This document shows, in pieces, positions 17,516 through 27,318 of a stretch of 64,000 nucleotides of DNA. The notes beneath the pieces were generated by a model. It searched no databases, was not told where the DNA came from, and saw only the letters and a program-made list of their open reading frames with translations. The position numbers and the translations under genes were made by a program. The stretch covers positions 181,318 through 245,317 of the forward strand of contig JAFQQJ010000065.1 in the NCBI GenBank assembly GCA_017411325.1, in the 5' to 3' direction. The first letter of the stretch is position 1, and each line of letters opens with the position of its first letter. This DNA comes from Clostridia bacterium. GTDB taxonomy: Bacteria > Bacillota > Clostridia > CAKSNL01 > HGM11501.

Positions 17516-18211
17516 TTATACCGTAACTACCGTCACATTTTCATCATTCTTACGGCAGATGGTATAAAGTCCTTTTATTCCGATTTTTGATTTCTCAAAA
17601 AGGAACACTGTGCGCTTTGCATTTTTCATTATTTCTTCCTTAACTCCTGTTATGTCGGGAGAAGAGTCTGTAATAATGCCGTCCTCAGTTATCCCCTGAG
17701 TGGTAATAAAAGCTATATCCACGTTAAGGTTTTCAGCCTGTTTTTCTGCCGACGCTCCGATTAAACACATATCGCTCTCTAAATATTCTCCGCCTATTAT
17801 AAAGCAGGGAATATGAAATTCCGATGCCGAAATGAGTGCATTTACCGAATTTGTTATTATCTTTACATTTTCAAACTTTTTTATGTGCGGTATTATAAAC
17901 TGGCTTGTGGACGAGCTGTCGATGAATATGTTTAAGCCGTCTTCCAGAAATTCTGCCGCCTTTTTGGCAAGTGCTCTTTTTTCGTCCTCTTCTATATGCA
18001 TACGGGAAGAAACGGGAAAGCTTTTGTTTTCCGGCAGGCACATTGCCCCACCGCGGTATCTTTTCACATAGCCGTTTCTTGAAAGCTCCGATAAGTCCCT
18101 TCTCACCGTCATTCCCGAAACATACAAAGCAGTAGATAATTCTTCTACCGACATTTTCTTGTTTTCGCATATAAGATTGAATATTTCCTTTTGCCTTTCG
18201 CTTAGTTTCAT
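17516..18211 (-). CDS. DeoR/GlpR-family transcriptional regulator
   Basis: 231 aa from the ATG at 18211 (MKLSERQKEI), which has GGAGTG six bases upstream; the longer reading starting at 18259 crosses an inverted repeat in the control region. Residues 1-57 are the DeoR helix-turn-helix (MSVEELSTALYVSGMTVRRD). The remainder is the DeoR C-terminal phosphosugar sensor fold with FIDSSSTSQF and VTTQGI. It probably represses itself and the amidohydrolase downstream. It is divergent from a YgjV-like gene with interleaved promoters. Confidence 0.9.
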   Translation of the reverse strand: MKLSERQKEIFNLICENKKMSVEELSTALYVSGMTVRRDLSELSRNGYVKRYRGGAMCLPENKSFPVSSRMHIEEDEKRALAKKAAEFLEDGLNIFIDSSSTSQFIIPHIKKFENVKIITNSVNALISASEFHIPCFIIGGEYLESDMCLIGASAEKQAENLNVDIAFITTQGITEDGIITDSSPDITGVKEEIMKNAKRTVFLFEKSKIGIKGLYTICRKNDENVTVVTV

Positions 18212-18232
18212 AGCATCACTCCGTTCACGCAA

Positions 18233-18259
18233 TTGTTCATTTATCAACATTTTGAACAA
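18233..18259. promoter_or_regulatory. Inverted repeat, candidate DeoR operator
   Basis: TTGTTCA and TGAACAA, perfect 7-bp arms separated by 13 bp, between the DeoR start codon and the divergent promoters. In the regulator transcript it lies shortly after the predicted start. Binding by the adjacent DeoR protein is inferred. Confidence 0.5.
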
Positions 18260-18262
18260 CTA

Positions 18263-18291
18263 TTGTGTTTATTTCTATCTTGTGTTATAGT
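18263..18291 (+). promoter_or_regulatory. Promoter of the YgjV-like gene
   Basis: TTGTGT (18263-18268), 17-bp spacer, TATAGT (18286-18291). Its -10 overlaps the -10 of the opposing DeoR promoter. Confidence 0.6.
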
Positions 18292-18317
18292 ATAGCATAT
18301 AAAATAATTTAATGCAA
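18289..18317 (-). promoter_or_regulatory. Promoter of the DeoR regulator
   Basis: Minus strand TTGCAT (18317-18312), 17-bp spacer, TATACT (18294-18289). It shares bases 18289-18291 with the opposing -10 box, so RNA polymerase can occupy only one at a time. Confidence 0.6.
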
Positions 18318-18328
18318 GGAGATTTATT

Positions 18329-18880
18329 ATGCCTCTTTTTCCAATAACACCGCTGCTTGAGCTTATTATAACCCGTACCGTGGGAATTTTAGGGCTCGGT
18401 GCAAACTTTCTATCCTTCCAGTTCAAAAAGCACAAGCAGATTTTATTTTTCAGGACAGTCAACGAAGCACTATTTATTCTGCAGTATTTCCTGCTCGGCG
18501 CATATTCAGGAGGTATCCTTAACGCCGTTGGATGCGTAAGAAACATTATTTTCACAAAGCAGGTAGAATCGGGAAAGAAAACCACGGTTTTCCAGATAAT
18601 TTTCTGTGTTATATTTACTGCCTTTGGCATTCTCACCTTTGACGGAGTAAAAAGCATAATGCTTATCTTCGCAAAAGACCTTTCGACAATAGCCTACGGA
18701 AACAAAAACACAACCGTAATAAGAACAGTTTCCTTTTTAACTCATATATGCTATCTTGCATACAATCTTGCCGTCACATCTTATGAAGGCGCCATCGCCG
18801 ACGGGGTATTGCTTATATCATTAATTATCGGAATAATACGTTTTGACATTCTGCCAAGGCTTAAGAAAGAAGAAATTTAA
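18329..18880 (+). CDS. YgjV-family inner membrane protein
   Basis: 183 aa, strongly hydrophobic, with five to six predicted helices. It has the pattern of the YgjV/Imp family: an N-terminal helix pair (TRTVGILGLGANFLSFQFKK), a polar turn with KHKQILFFRTVNEALF, and a C-terminal helix ending in a basic tail. Function in this family is unknown. It is preceded by AAGGAGA and its own promoter and followed by a palindromic terminator shared with the ribosomal operon. Confidence 0.7.
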   Translation: MPLFPITPLLELIITRTVGILGLGANFLSFQFKKHKQILFFRTVNEALFILQYFLLGAYSGGILNAVGCVRNIIFTKQVESGKKTTVFQIIFCVIFTAFGILTFDGVKSIMLIFAKDLSTIAYGNKNTTVIRTVSFLTHICYLAYNLAVTSYEGAIADGVLLISLIIGIIRFDILPRLKKEEI

Positions 18881-18891
18881 ACATACACAAC

Positions 18892-18922
18892 AAAAAACAC
18901 CGTTCATATGAACGGTGTTTTT
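18892..18922. terminator. Bidirectional terminator between the YgjV-like gene and the ribosomal operon
   Basis: An almost uninterrupted palindrome (ACACCGTTC / GAACGGTGT, loop ATAT) with A and T tracts on either side, 14 bp from the rplQ stop codon. It ends both convergent transcripts. Confidence 0.92.
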
Positions 18923-18935
18923 ATTAAGCTTTGAA

Positions 18936-19277
18936 TTAAACCAGCTCGATGATGGCAGTAGGAGCCGCGTCTCCGCGTCTTACTCCGCCCTTATAAATTC
19001 TGGTGTATCCTCCGTTGCGTTCTGCATACTTGGGAGCAATCTCATCAAACAGCTTCTTTACAACGTCTTCGCTCTGAATGAAAGCAAGAGCCTGTCTTCT
19101 TGTGTGAAGAGTGTTCTTCTTACCAAGAGTAATCATCTTTTCAGCGATGGGACGGATTTCCTTCGCACGTGCTTCTGTGGTGGAAATCTTGCCGTTCTCT
19201 AAAAGTGCGGTAACCAGATTCTTGAGCATAGCTATTCTGATATCAGTCTTACGACCTAATTTTCTTGTACCGGGCAT
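18936..19277 (-). CDS. rplQ: 50S ribosomal protein L17
   Basis: 113 aa, full length, starting [14 protein letters not shown] with the L17 motif [20 protein letters not shown]. It binds 23S rRNA at the exit-tunnel side of the large subunit. AAGGAGGTGCGTTAG precedes the ATG. It is the last gene of the alpha-operon part of the cluster, directly before the terminator. Confidence 0.98.
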   Translation of the reverse strand: MPGTRKLGRKTDIRIAMLKNLVTALLENGKISTTEARAKEIRPIAEKMITLGKKNTLHTRRQALAFIQSEDVVKKLFDEIAPKYAERNGGYTRIYKGGVRRGDAAPTAIIELV

Positions 19278-19290
19278 CTAACGCACCTCC

Positions 19291-20241
19291 TTATTCTTCT
19301 TCGGACGCCAATGAAAGTCCAAGGCCATGAAGCTTGTTAATAACTTCTTCCAGAGACTTACGTCCTAAGTTTCTAACCTTCATCATATCTTCGTCTGTTC
19401 TCTGAATAAGATCCTCAACAGTGTTTATTCCTGCACGCTTTAAGCAGTTGTAGGAACGTACGGAGAGATCAAGTTCTTCGATTGTCATTTCCAGGAGCTT
19501 ACTCTGGCTGGGCGCTGCTTTTTCTACCATAATTTCGGCATTCTTTGCATCGTCAGACAAGTCGATGAACAGATTAAGATGTTCGTTTAATATTTTTGCA
19601 CCTAAGGAAATTGCCTCGTCAGGAGTCAATGTACCGTTAGTCCAAACTTCAAGTGTGAGCTTGTCATAGTCGGTAATCTGTCCTACACGTGTGTTTTCCA
19701 CATAGTAATTTACCTTGGGTACGGGGGTGTAGATGGAGTCCACACTGATAAGGCCGATTATGGGCTGCTGATTCTGCTTATTGCGTTCAGCACTTACATA
19801 ACCTCTGCCCTTTCCTATCGTGATTTCCATATACAGTTTAGCGTCCTCGTTAAGGGTTGCTATGTGAAGATCACCGTTGATGATTTCAACGTCGCTGTCA
19901 TGCTTTATGTCAGCGGCAGTGATCTCCTGTTCGCCCTTTGCATCTATATAGATGGTCTTAGGGCCTTCCCCGTGGAGCTTTACAATAAGCTGCTTGATGT
20001 TGATAATGATATCTGTTACGTCTTCCTTAACACCGTTGATTGTAGAGAACTCGTGGAGAACTCCGTCAATCTTAACGCTGGTAGCAGCAACACCGGGAAG
20101 CGACGACAAAAGGATTCTTCTAAGAGAGTTACCAAGTGTCGTGCCGTAACCTCTTTCAAGAGGTTCTACAACAAACTTTCCGTAGGTCTTTTCATCATTA
20201 AGCTCTGTACAGCTTATTCTGGGCTTTTCTATTTCTATCAT
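19291..20241 (-). CDS. rpoA: DNA-directed RNA polymerase subunit alpha
   Basis: 316 aa. The N-terminal assembly domain ([20 protein letters not shown], about residues 33-52) dimerises and nucleates RNA polymerase. A linker is followed by the C-terminal helix-hairpin-helix domain ([33 protein letters not shown]) that contacts UP elements and activators. GGAGGTAGCGCTTATC precedes the ATG. It sits between rpsD and rplQ as in other Firmicutes. Confidence 0.98.
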   Translation of the reverse strand: MIEIEKPRISCTELNDEKTYGKFVVEPLERGYGTTLGNSLRRILLSSLPGVAATSVKIDGVLHEFSTINGVKEDVTDIIINIKQLIVKLHGEGPKTIYIDAKGEQEITAADIKHDSDVEIINGDLHIATLNEDAKLYMEITIGKGRGYVSAERNKQNQQPIIGLISVDSIYTPVPKVNYYVENTRVGQITDYDKLTLEVWTNGTLTPDEAISLGAKILNEHLNLFIDLSDDAKNAEIMVEKAAPSQSKLLEMTIEELDLSVRSYNCLKRAGINTVEDLIQRTDEDMMKVRNLGRKSLEEVINKLHGLGLSLASEEE

Positions 20242-20294
20242 GATAAGCGCTACCTCCCTTTAATATTATTAATTTTACAATGAGGGAGCAAATC

Positions 20295-20888
20295 TTACTT
20301 GGAGTACAACTCGACAATAAGAGTTTCCTCAACGGGGAAATCAATATCCGCACGGTCAGCAAGGGCTACTACCTTACCTGTAAGGGTGTTCTTATCAAAA
20401 TCAAGCCACTTGGGAATGATTCTGCCTTCGTTTGCTTCGAAGATAGCCTTGAAATGATCGTTACTCTTGCACTTTTCAGTTACAGCGATAACATCGCCGG
20501 GCTTAACAAGGATAGAAGGAATATTAACCTTCTTGCCGTTTAAGGTAACGTGACCGTGTACAACGATCTGTCTTGATTCACGACGGGTGTTAGCAAGACC
20601 TAAACGGTATACAACGTTGTCAAGTCTCGATTCAAGAATCTGGAGCAACATTTCACCTGTGATACCGTGTCTCTTGGTAGCCATTACATAGTACTTTCTG
20701 AACTGCTTCTCAAGTACGCCGTAAATGAACTTAACCTTCTGCTTTTCATTAAGCTGAATACCGTATTCCGACTTCTTCTTTCTGTTCGGATTGGGGTTTC
20801 TGTTTGTTGTCTTGTTATAACCCATTACGCCGGGCTCAATTCCGAGCGTCTTACATCTTTTAACGATGGGCTGTGTATTTCTAGCCAT
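20295..20888 (-). CDS. rpsD: 30S ribosomal protein S4
   Basis: 197 aa with the S4 RNA-binding fold (LESRLDNVVYRLGLANTRRE, QIVVHGHVTLNGKKV). It lacks the four-cysteine zinc knuckle of some S4 proteins, so it is the zinc-free form. S4 is a primary 16S binder and in many bacteria represses its own operon. GGAGGAAGTTT precedes the ATG. Confidence 0.98.
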   Translation of the reverse strand: MARNTQPIVKRCKTLGIEPGVMGYNKTTNRNPNPNRKKKSEYGIQLNEKQKVKFIYGVLEKQFRKYYVMATKRHGITGEMLLQILESRLDNVVYRLGLANTRRESRQIVVHGHVTLNGKKVNIPSILVKPGDVIAVTEKCKSNDHFKAIFEANEGRIIPKWLDFDKNTLTGKVVALADRADIDFPVEETLIVELYSK

Positions 20889-20914
20889 AAATAAACTTCC
20901 TCCTTTCCCCTAAA

Positions 20915-21316
20915 TCAAACTCTTCTACGCTTGGGCGGGCGGCATCCATTGTGAGGAATGGGTGTTACGTCCTTAATCATGCTGATCTCAAGACCAGCTG
21001 CCTGAAGAGCTCGAATAGCAGCTTCTCTACCTGCACCGGGGCCCTTTACATAAACTTCTACAGTTTTAAGGCCGTGCTCCATAGCAGCCTTTGCTGCTGT
21101 TTCAGCAGCTGTCTGAGCTGCGAAAGGAGTGCTCTTCTTTGAACCGCGGAATCCTAATCCACCTGCACTTGCCCAGGAAAGAGCATTTCCTGCAGTGTCT
21201 GTGATTGTTACAATTGTGTTATTAAATGTGGAGCTGATATGAACGGCGCCGCGCTCGATATTCTTGCGCTCTTTACGACGTCTAACAGCTTTCTTAGCCA
21301 CAACAGTCTTAGCCAT
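20915..21316 (-). CDS. rpsK: 30S ribosomal protein S11
   Basis: 133 aa, with the internal motif [15 protein letters not shown] and the conserved C-terminus [12 protein letters not shown]. It forms part of the platform of the small subunit near the mRNA exit. The N-terminus is basic ([12 protein letters not shown]). It lies 22 bp after rpsM. Confidence 0.98.
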   Translation of the reverse strand: MAKTVVAKKAVRRRKERKNIERGAVHISSTFNNTIVTITDTAGNALSWASAGGLGFRGSKKSTPFAAQTAAETAAKAAMEHGLKTVEVYVKGPGAGREAAIRALQAAGLEISMIKDVTPIPHNGCRPPKRRRV

Positions 21317-21338
21317 GAAAAATATCCTCCCTTACTTA

Positions 21339-21710
21339 TTATTTCTTCTTGTTCGCCATGGTCTTTCTGGGACCTTTTCTGGTACGAGCATTCGTCTTGG
21401 TACGCTGACCTCTTACGGGAAGACCTTTTCTATGTCTCATTCCTCTGTAGCAGCCGATCTCAACGAGTCTCTTAATGTCGAGAGCTGTGTCGCGTCGAAG
21501 GTCACCTTCAACCTTGTATTCTTCCTTAGCCATTACCTCTCTGATCTTTGCAAGATCATCGTCAGTAAGATCCTTAACTCTGATGTCGGGATTTACGCCT
21601 GCTTTTGTAAGAATTTCTGTCGCAGTTGTACGACCAATTCCGTAAACGGCGGTAAGACCAATTTCGATACGCTTTTCTCTCGGTAAATCTACACCGGCAA
21701 TTCTAGCCAT
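21339..21710 (-). CDS. rpsM: 30S ribosomal protein S13
   Basis: 123 aa, starting [20 protein letters not shown] with the helix-two-turn-helix region and the basic tail [17 protein letters not shown] that contacts P-site tRNA. AGGAGGTGTAAGTTAA precedes the ATG. It starts the classical alpha operon order S13-S11-S4-alpha-L17. Confidence 0.98.
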   Translation of the reverse strand: MARIAGVDLPREKRIEIGLTAVYGIGRTTATEILTKAGVNPDIRVKDLTDDDLAKIREVMAKEEYKVEGDLRRDTALDIKRLVEIGCYRGMRHRKGLPVRGQRTKTNARTRKGPRKTMANKKK

Positions 21711-21764
21711 TTAACTTACACCTCCTGCTTTCGCATGTCATAAAATTAATTTTCTTAGTGGGGA

Positions 21765-22126
<362 letters not shown>

Positions 22127-22141
22127 GGTTTTCTACCTCCT

Positions 22142-22426
22142 TTATTCCACCGGGAACGCCGATGGATTAAGCGAGTTAATAAATTTGCTTATTTCGTTAC
22201 GCAGTTCGGTATTTGTTACCTTAAGGCCTTCTGCGAATTTCTTTTTTATAAAATCGCTTCCAAAGCCTGTCTGCACAACATGTTTGATTTTTTTCTTCTT
22301 CGGTCTGTCTGTTTTTCGGATGTCGCCGTCTGCTATGAAGCAGTATTCCGGCCAAACCTCCATTACAACATAATATCGGTCTTTATCTCTTCCTTTTTCT
22401 GACAGCACCAAATCTCCGGGTTCCAT
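22142..22426 (-). CDS. KOW-domain RNA-binding protein (L14e/L6e/L27e-like)
   Basis: 94 aa from the ATG at 22426 (MEPGDLVLSEKGRDKDRYYV), chosen because GAGGAGG lies 7 nt upstream; the TTG-initiated alternative at 22441 would place the Shine-Dalgarno inside the gene. Residues 1-40 are a KOW motif; the rest is basic (TDRPKKKKIKHV). Clostridia often carry such a gene between map and infA; its role is unknown and presumed ribosome- or RNA-related. Confidence 0.9.
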   Translation of the reverse strand: MEPGDLVLSEKGRDKDRYYVVMEVWPEYCFIADGDIRKTDRPKKKKIKHVVQTGFGSDFIKKKFAEGLKVTNTELRNEISKFINSLNPSAFPVE

Positions 22427-22437
22427 TCGTATCCTCC

Positions 22438-23184
22438 TCAAATTAAGGTAAGAATTCTCGGCCCGTCCTTGGTTATTGCCAAGGTGTTTTCATAGTGAGC
22501 CGAAAGCTTACCGTCAAGAGTTACCGTCGTCCAACCGTCCGAGAGAGTTTTAAGTTCATAGGTTCCTTCGTTTATCATGGGTTCAACAGCTATGCACATT
22601 CCCTCCAATAAGCGTATGCCTCTGCCCTCAGTTCCGAAGTTCGGAACATCCGGGGCTTCGTGAAGCGCCCGTCCTATTCCGTGGCCTACCATATCCCTTA
22701 CTACGCCGTAGCCGAAACTTTCGGCATAAGCCTGAACACGACTTCCTATATCGCCGAGTCTCATTCCGGGATATGCTGCCTTTATTCCTTCGAAAAAGCT
22801 CTGTTTTGTTACCTCAATAAGCTTTTTTGCTTCATCGGTAACATTACCCACAGCGAAGGTTCTTGCCGCATCGGAGTGATATCCTTTATAATAGGATCCC
22901 ACATCAACGCTGACAATGTCTCCTTCCTTAAGAACTCTGCTTCCGGGTATACCATGAACGATTACCTCGTTTACCGATATACACGCGGACGCCGGAAAAC
23001 CATTATAGTTTTTGAATGAAGGCCGGGCGCCGTGACTTCTTATATATTTTTCTATAAGAGAATCAAGCTCGCCCGTTGTCATTCCCGGGCGTATGCTCTC
23101 TTCTGCCAAAGCAAGAGCTCCGCCCGTTATCTGACCGCTTTCATACATAAGTTCAATTTCAGAATCCGATTTAATTAAAATCAC
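22438..23184 (-). CDS. map: Methionine aminopeptidase type I
   Basis: 248 aa with a GTG start that overlaps the adk stop (GTGA). It is an M24 peptidase that removes the initiator methionine. The five metal ligands are visible: SVDVGSYYKGYHSDAAR (two Asp), GHGIGRALHE (His), VEPMI (Glu) and HYENT (Glu). The adk-map-infA order is the Firmicute pattern. Confidence 0.97.
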   Translation of the reverse strand: MILIKSDSEIELMYESGQITGGALALAEESIRPGMTTGELDSLIEKYIRSHGARPSFKNYNGFPASACISVNEVIVHGIPGSRVLKEGDIVSVDVGSYYKGYHSDAARTFAVGNVTDEAKKLIEVTKQSFFEGIKAAYPGMRLGDIGSRVQAYAESFGYGVVRDMVGHGIGRALHEAPDVPNFGTEGRGIRLLEGMCIAVEPMINEGTYELKTLSDGWTTVTLDGKLSAHYENTLAITKDGPRILTLI

Positions 23185-23819
23185 TTTAATTCACCCAGTG
23201 CCTTAAGCACTTCTCGTTTGGTATCTTCAAGAAGTTTCTGCCCGTGTGCGGTAACAAGGAGTCCCTTCTCCTTATAAAAAGCTTTAAGAGGAGCTGTAGA
23301 TTCATAGTAAACCGCAAGACGGTGCTTTATTGTTTCGGGCTTATCGTCTTCACGACAGATAAGCTCACCTCCGCACCTGTCACATTTGCCTTCAACTTTT
23401 GAGGGCTTATCTTCGATGTGATAGGTTGCTCTGCAGGATGCACATTCACGTCTTCCCGAAAGTCTTTTCAGGATTTCCTCATCCGAAAGCTCAATGGATA
23501 GCACTTTATCTATGACAATATCCATCTTTATAAGTGCTTCTGCCTGTGCTATTGTGCGGGGAAATCCGTCGAAGATATATCCGTTTGCACAATCAGGTTC
23601 CTCAATTCTTTCTTTAACCAACTTCAGTACGTCCTCATCAGAAATGAGATTTCCGTTGTCGATTAAATCCTTTAATTTCTTTCCGAACTCACTGCCGGAA
23701 GCAATAACGCTTCTTATAATGGCTCCGGTTGAAATCTGAGGAATTCCATATTTTTCGGAAAGGAATTCTGCCTGTGTACCCTTTCCTGCACCGGGAGGTC
23801 CTAACATAATAAGTTTCAT
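23181..23819 (-). CDS. adk: Adenylate kinase (zinc LID form)
   Basis: 212 aa. P-loop GPPGAGKGT at residues 7-15, DGFPRT in the NMP region, and a LID domain with two CxxC pairs (CASC and CDRC) that hold a structural zinc, usual in Gram-positive enzymes. It interconverts ATP+AMP and 2 ADP. It lies 26 bp after secY. Confidence 0.97.
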   Translation of the reverse strand: MKLIMLGPPGAGKGTQAEFLSEKYGIPQISTGAIIRSVIASGSEFGKKLKDLIDNGNLISDEDVLKLVKERIEEPDCANGYIFDGFPRTIAQAEALIKMDIVIDKVLSIELSDEEILKRLSGRRECASCRATYHIEDKPSKVEGKCDRCGGELICREDDKPETIKHRLAVYYESTAPLKAFYKEKGLLVTAHGQKLLEDTKREVLKALGELK

Positions 23820-23845
23820 TTTAACTGTCGACCTTTCGCCAAAGA

Positions 23846-25159
23846 TTAATCTAAGAATCCTTTGTAATGTCTCATCATCATCTGTGCTTCGACCTGCTTA
23901 ACAGTTTCAAGAGCAACACCAACCAAGATCAGTACAGAAGATCCACCGATTAAGCCGAGAGTTGCGAACTTGGGGAATATAAGACCAAGTACTAAGGGCA
24001 ACACTGCAACGATGCTCAGGAAGAGTGCGCCTGCAAGATTGATTCTTGCAAGAACCTTGCTGATAAAGTCGCTGGTGGGCTTTCCGGGTCTGATACCGGG
24101 AATGAATCCGCCGTTCTTCTTCATATTGTTGGAAATCTCGATGGGGTTAAAGCTGATTGAAGTATAGAAGTAGGTAAATGCGATAATTAACAAGAAGTAA
24201 ATTACACAATATACCCAGTTTCCGGGTGAGAATATCTCAACGATATTTGCAAGCCAGGGATGACCTGCAGCCTCAATTTTAGCTACCTCTGTCTGTCCTG
24301 TTGTAAGCTGTATAATCGTTGTGGGGAAAGAAAGAATTGAAATTGCAAAGATGATGGGAAGTACGCCTGCCATAGCAACCTTTAAGGGAATGTATGTGGC
24401 CTGACCGCCGTACATCTTTCTGCCTACTACTCTCTTGGAGTACTGAACAGGAATTCTTCTTTCACTGGAATCGAAATATACAACAAACGCAATCATTGCA
24501 AGTGCGTATACTACTATGAGAAGCTCAATCCACCACTCTGTTCTGAAGTCAAAGCTCATTATCACGTTATTGATAATGGCGGGGATGCTTGCTACGATAC
24601 CGATGAAGATTATAAGAGAGATACCGTTTCCGATACCCTTATCGGTAATCTGCTCGCCGAGCCACATTACAAATGCAGTACCTGCTGTAAGAGTCGCTAC
24701 TACGATAAATCCGTCAAGGAAGTTAGCGTAGGGCTTAATTGTCATCTGATACTGGATAAGAAGGAAGTAAATTCCGATACCCTGTATAAGAGCAAGTACA
24801 ACTGTTACCCATCTTGTGATTGACTGGATTTTCTTTCTTCCCTCTTCGCCTTCCTTCTGCAGTCTTTCAAGTGCGGGAATTGCAACTGTCAAGAGCTGCA
24901 TAATGATGGAGCTGTTGATGTAGGGAGAAATACCCATTGCAAATATTGTTGCCTGTGAGAACGCACCACCGGAGAAGAGGTTCATTATGCTGAACATATT
25001 GAACTCACCTGTCTGGCTGATTGCTCCCAGCATACCGGGCTGAAGACCGGGAACGGGAATAGCAGATCCCAGTCTGAACACGATAAGCATAAATAAAGTA
25101 AATAAAATCTTTTTTCTTAAATCCGGAAGTCTCCATGCGGCTTTTAAAGTTTCTATCAC
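23846..25159 (-). CDS. secY: Protein translocase subunit SecY
   Basis: 437 aa with ten transmembrane segments, beginning with a GTG start (IETLKAAWRLPDLRKKILFT). Typical SecY features are the plug after helix 1 (GLQPGMLGAI), GIGNGISLIIF and GFIPGIRPGKPTSDFISKVL in the cytosolic C5 loop used by SecA. It starts 1 nt after rplO and its Shine-Dalgarno (CGAGGTGAT) lies inside the rplO coding end, so expression is coupled. Confidence 0.98.
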   Translation of the reverse strand: MIETLKAAWRLPDLRKKILFTLFMLIVFRLGSAIPVPGLQPGMLGAISQTGEFNMFSIMNLFSGGAFSQATIFAMGISPYINSSIIMQLLTVAIPALERLQKEGEEGRKKIQSITRWVTVVLALIQGIGIYFLLIQYQMTIKPYANFLDGFIVVATLTAGTAFVMWLGEQITDKGIGNGISLIIFIGIVASIPAIINNVIMSFDFRTEWWIELLIVVYALAMIAFVVYFDSSERRIPVQYSKRVVGRKMYGGQATYIPLKVAMAGVLPIIFAISILSFPTTIIQLTTGQTEVAKIEAAGHPWLANIVEIFSPGNWVYCVIYFLLIIAFTYFYTSISFNPIEISNNMKKNGGFIPGIRPGKPTSDFISKVLARINLAGALFLSIVAVLPLVLGLIFPKFATLGLIGGSSVLILVGVALETVKQVEAQMMMRHYKGFLD

Positions 25160-25160
25160 T

Positions 25161-25601
25161 TTAAATCACCTCGGCCTTTCCACCGGCTGTTGCAATCTTT
25201 TCAGCTGCAACTTTGGAGAATCTTGCTGCCTTAACGGTTACCTTCTTTGTGATTTCACCGTTTCCAAGTACTACAAGTCCATCGTATGCCTTGCCGATGA
25301 TGCCTTTCTCCATGAGCTCGGTTACGCCGATTACGTCTCCGTCATTGAATACGTTCAATTCGCAAACGTTAATCTCAGCATATTTTTTAGCAAATATGTT
25401 GGTGAAGCCTCTCTTGGGGATACGTCTGATTAAAGGCATCTGTCCGCCTTCAAATCCGGGTCTTACACCGCCGCCGCTTCTTGCCTTCTGGCCCTTGTGA
25501 CCGCGGCCTGCCTGTGTACCGTTACCGCTACCGTGACCTCTACCCTTTCTCTTAGCTTCCTTAGTGCTTCCGGGAACAGGACTAAGCTCGTACAACTTCA
25601 T
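25161..25601 (-). CDS. rplO: 50S ribosomal protein L15
   Basis: 146 aa from the ATG at 25601 ([20 protein letters not shown]). AAGGAGGTG lies 6 nt upstream; a GTG at 25610 would be inside it and is rejected. It has the glycine/arginine-rich N-terminal extension ([20 protein letters not shown]) that threads into 23S rRNA. Confidence 0.98.
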   Translation of the reverse strand: MKLYELSPVPGSTKEAKRKGRGHGSGNGTQAGRGHKGQKARSGGGVRPGFEGGQMPLIRRIPKRGFTNIFAKKYAEINVCELNVFNDGDVIGVTELMEKGIIGKAYDGLVVLGNGEITKKVTVKAARFSKVAAEKIATAGGKAEVI

Positions 25602-25624
25602 TTGCTGCACCTCCTTTTTCCTAA

Positions 25625-25804
25625 TTATATTTCTTCACACTTAACAAGATAAGAAATCTTGTTAACCATACCTCTGATTGTTGCGCAGTCGTCTTTTTCA
25701 ACGACATCTCTTATCTTCTTGAGTCCGAGAGCCTTCGCTGTTGCGATGTGGTCATCCTTACGTCCGATCAAGCTCTTCTCAAGTGTAATCTTAAGTTTTG
25801 CCAT
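25625..25804 (-). CDS. rpmD: 50S ribosomal protein L30
   Basis: 59 aa, [20 protein letters not shown] then [19 protein letters not shown] and a tail ending VKCEEI. The L30 fold and position between rpsE and rplO are standard. AAGGAGGGTTTTAAG precedes the ATG. Easily missed because it is short. Confidence 0.97.
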   Translation of the reverse strand: MAKLKITLEKSLIGRKDDHIATAKALGLKKIRDVVEKDDCATIRGMVNKISYLVKCEEI

Positions 25805-25822
25805 CTTAAAACCCTCCTTGTA

Positions 25823-26329
25823 TTAGAGTTCTTCAACGGACTTTCCTCTTTTTGCTGCTACGATGTTAGCATCAACAAGATTTGAAAGGCCTTCAATTGT
25901 TGCCTTAACCACATTTCTGGGGTTATTGCTTCTCATGGACTTTGCACGAATATCCTTGATACCGCAAAGTTCAACAACTGCTCTGACACTTCCGCCGGCG
26001 ATGATACCGGTACCGGGCTTAGCGGGCATAAGCAATACTTCGCCTGCGCCAAACTGTCCTGTAATCTCGTGAGGAATTGTTCCGTTTTCAATCGGAACGG
26101 TTATCATGTTCTTCTTAGCGTCTTCGATTCCCTTTCTTATAGCATCGGGAATTTCAGCAGCCTTACCTGTGCCGGCGCCTACGCGGCCCTTACCGTCGCC
26201 AACTACTACCAAAGTAGCGAAACGGAATGTACGACCACCCTTAACAACCTTTGCAACACGTGTTATGCTGACAACCTTTTCCTGGATTTCATCTTCAACG
26301 TTGTTTGCTCTATCAAAACGCTCTGACAT
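25823..26329 (-). CDS. rpsE: 30S ribosomal protein S5
   Basis: 168 aa. Double-stranded RNA-binding N-terminal domain ([20 protein letters not shown]) and C-terminal domain with [16 protein letters not shown]5 lines the mRNA entry and affects accuracy. AAGGAAGTGTAGCATAAA precedes the ATG. Confidence 0.98.
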   Translation of the reverse strand: MSERFDRANNVEDEIQEKVVSITRVAKVVKGGRTFRFATLVVVGDGKGRVGAGTGKAAEIPDAIRKGIEDAKKNMITVPIENGTIPHEITGQFGAGEVLLMPAKPGTGIIAGGSVRAVVELCGIKDIRAKSMRSNNPRNVVKATIEGLSNLVDANIVAAKRGKSVEEL

Positions 26330-26361
26330 TTTATGCTACACTTCCTTTCTTATCCCGACTC

Positions 26362-26718
26362 TTAAAATTCGAGTCCGGCTTCTCTGGCACCATCAGCGAC
26401 CTCTTTAACTCGGCCGTGATAAATGTAGCCGCTACGGTCAAATACTACGGTCTTGATACCTTTTTCAATAGCCTTTGAGCCTATAAGCTTGCCGACTTCA
26501 AAAGCAGCTCCTTTATTGCCGCCATTGGAACCTTCGAGTTCCTGAGTGGAAGCAGCTACTAAAGTTACGCCTTTTGTGTCGTCGATGAGCTGGATATACA
26601 TATTTTTAAGACTTCTGTAAACACTGAGTCTGGGTCTTTCCGCTGTTCCGGAAATCTTATTACGAACTCTTAAGTGTCTCTTCTGTCTTGCTTTATTGCT
26701 GCTCGACTTAGTAATCAT
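26362..26718 (-). CDS. rplR: 50S ribosomal protein L18
   Basis: 118 aa. Starts with the basic stretch [19 protein letters not shown] that binds 5S rRNA, then [20 protein letters not shown]. It belongs to the central protuberance together with L5. The usual position between rplF and rpsE. Confidence 0.98.
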   Translation of the reverse strand: MITKSSSNKARQKRHLRVRNKISGTAERPRLSVYRSLKNMYIQLIDDTKGVTLVAASTQELEGSNGGNKGAAFEVGKLIGSKAIEKGIKTVVFDRSGYIYHGRVKEVADGAREAGLEF

Positions 26719-26740
26719 TTGAGACTTACTCCCTTCTTAC

Positions 26741-27286
26741 TTATTTCTTTGCCTTACCGGCTTTACCTTCCTTGCGTCTAATATGTTCTTCAACATACTT
26801 GATGCCCTTGCCCTTATAAGGCTCAGGAGGTCTCTTTTCACGAACGTTAGCTGCAAATGCGCCAACAACCTGCTTGTCAGGTCCGCTTATAATGATCTTG
26901 TTCTGATCCGGTACATCGATGGTAATACCGTCGATTTCTTCCATTTCAACCGGATGAGAATAGCCAAGATTCAATACAAGCTTCTTACCCTGCTTCTGTG
27001 CTCTGTAACCAACACCGTTGATTTCAAGTTCCTTCTTGAAGCCTTCGGTAACGCCGATTACCATATTGTTCAAAAGAGATCTGGTAAGTCCGTGGAGCGC
27101 CTTGTGCTCCTTCTGCTCAGAGGGACGCTTAACAAGAAGTTCTGCGCCTTCTCTTTCGATTATCATATCGGGATGTATTTCCTGTGTTAAAGTTCCCTTG
27201 GGTCCCTTAACTGTAACAAGAGTTCCCTCTATCTTTACATCTACCCCGGCGGGGACTATGATAGGCATTCTACCTATTCTTGACAT
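26741..27286 (-). CDS. rplF: 50S ribosomal protein L6
   Basis: 181 aa, [20 protein letters not shown] with duplicated L6 folds and the C-terminal signature [14 protein letters not shown]. It binds near the sarcin-ricin loop and the factor-binding site. Confidence 0.98.
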   Translation of the reverse strand: MSRIGRMPIIVPAGVDVKIEGTLVTVKGPKGTLTQEIHPDMIIEREGAELLVKRPSEQKEHKALHGLTRSLLNNMVIGVTEGFKKELEINGVGYRAQKQGKKLVLNLGYSHPVEMEEIDGITIDVPDQNKIIISGPDKQVVGAFAANVREKRPPEPYKGKGIKYVEEHIRRKEGKAGKAKK

Positions 27287-27318
27287 TTAACTCACCACCT
27301 AATTTTTTAATTTAATAA

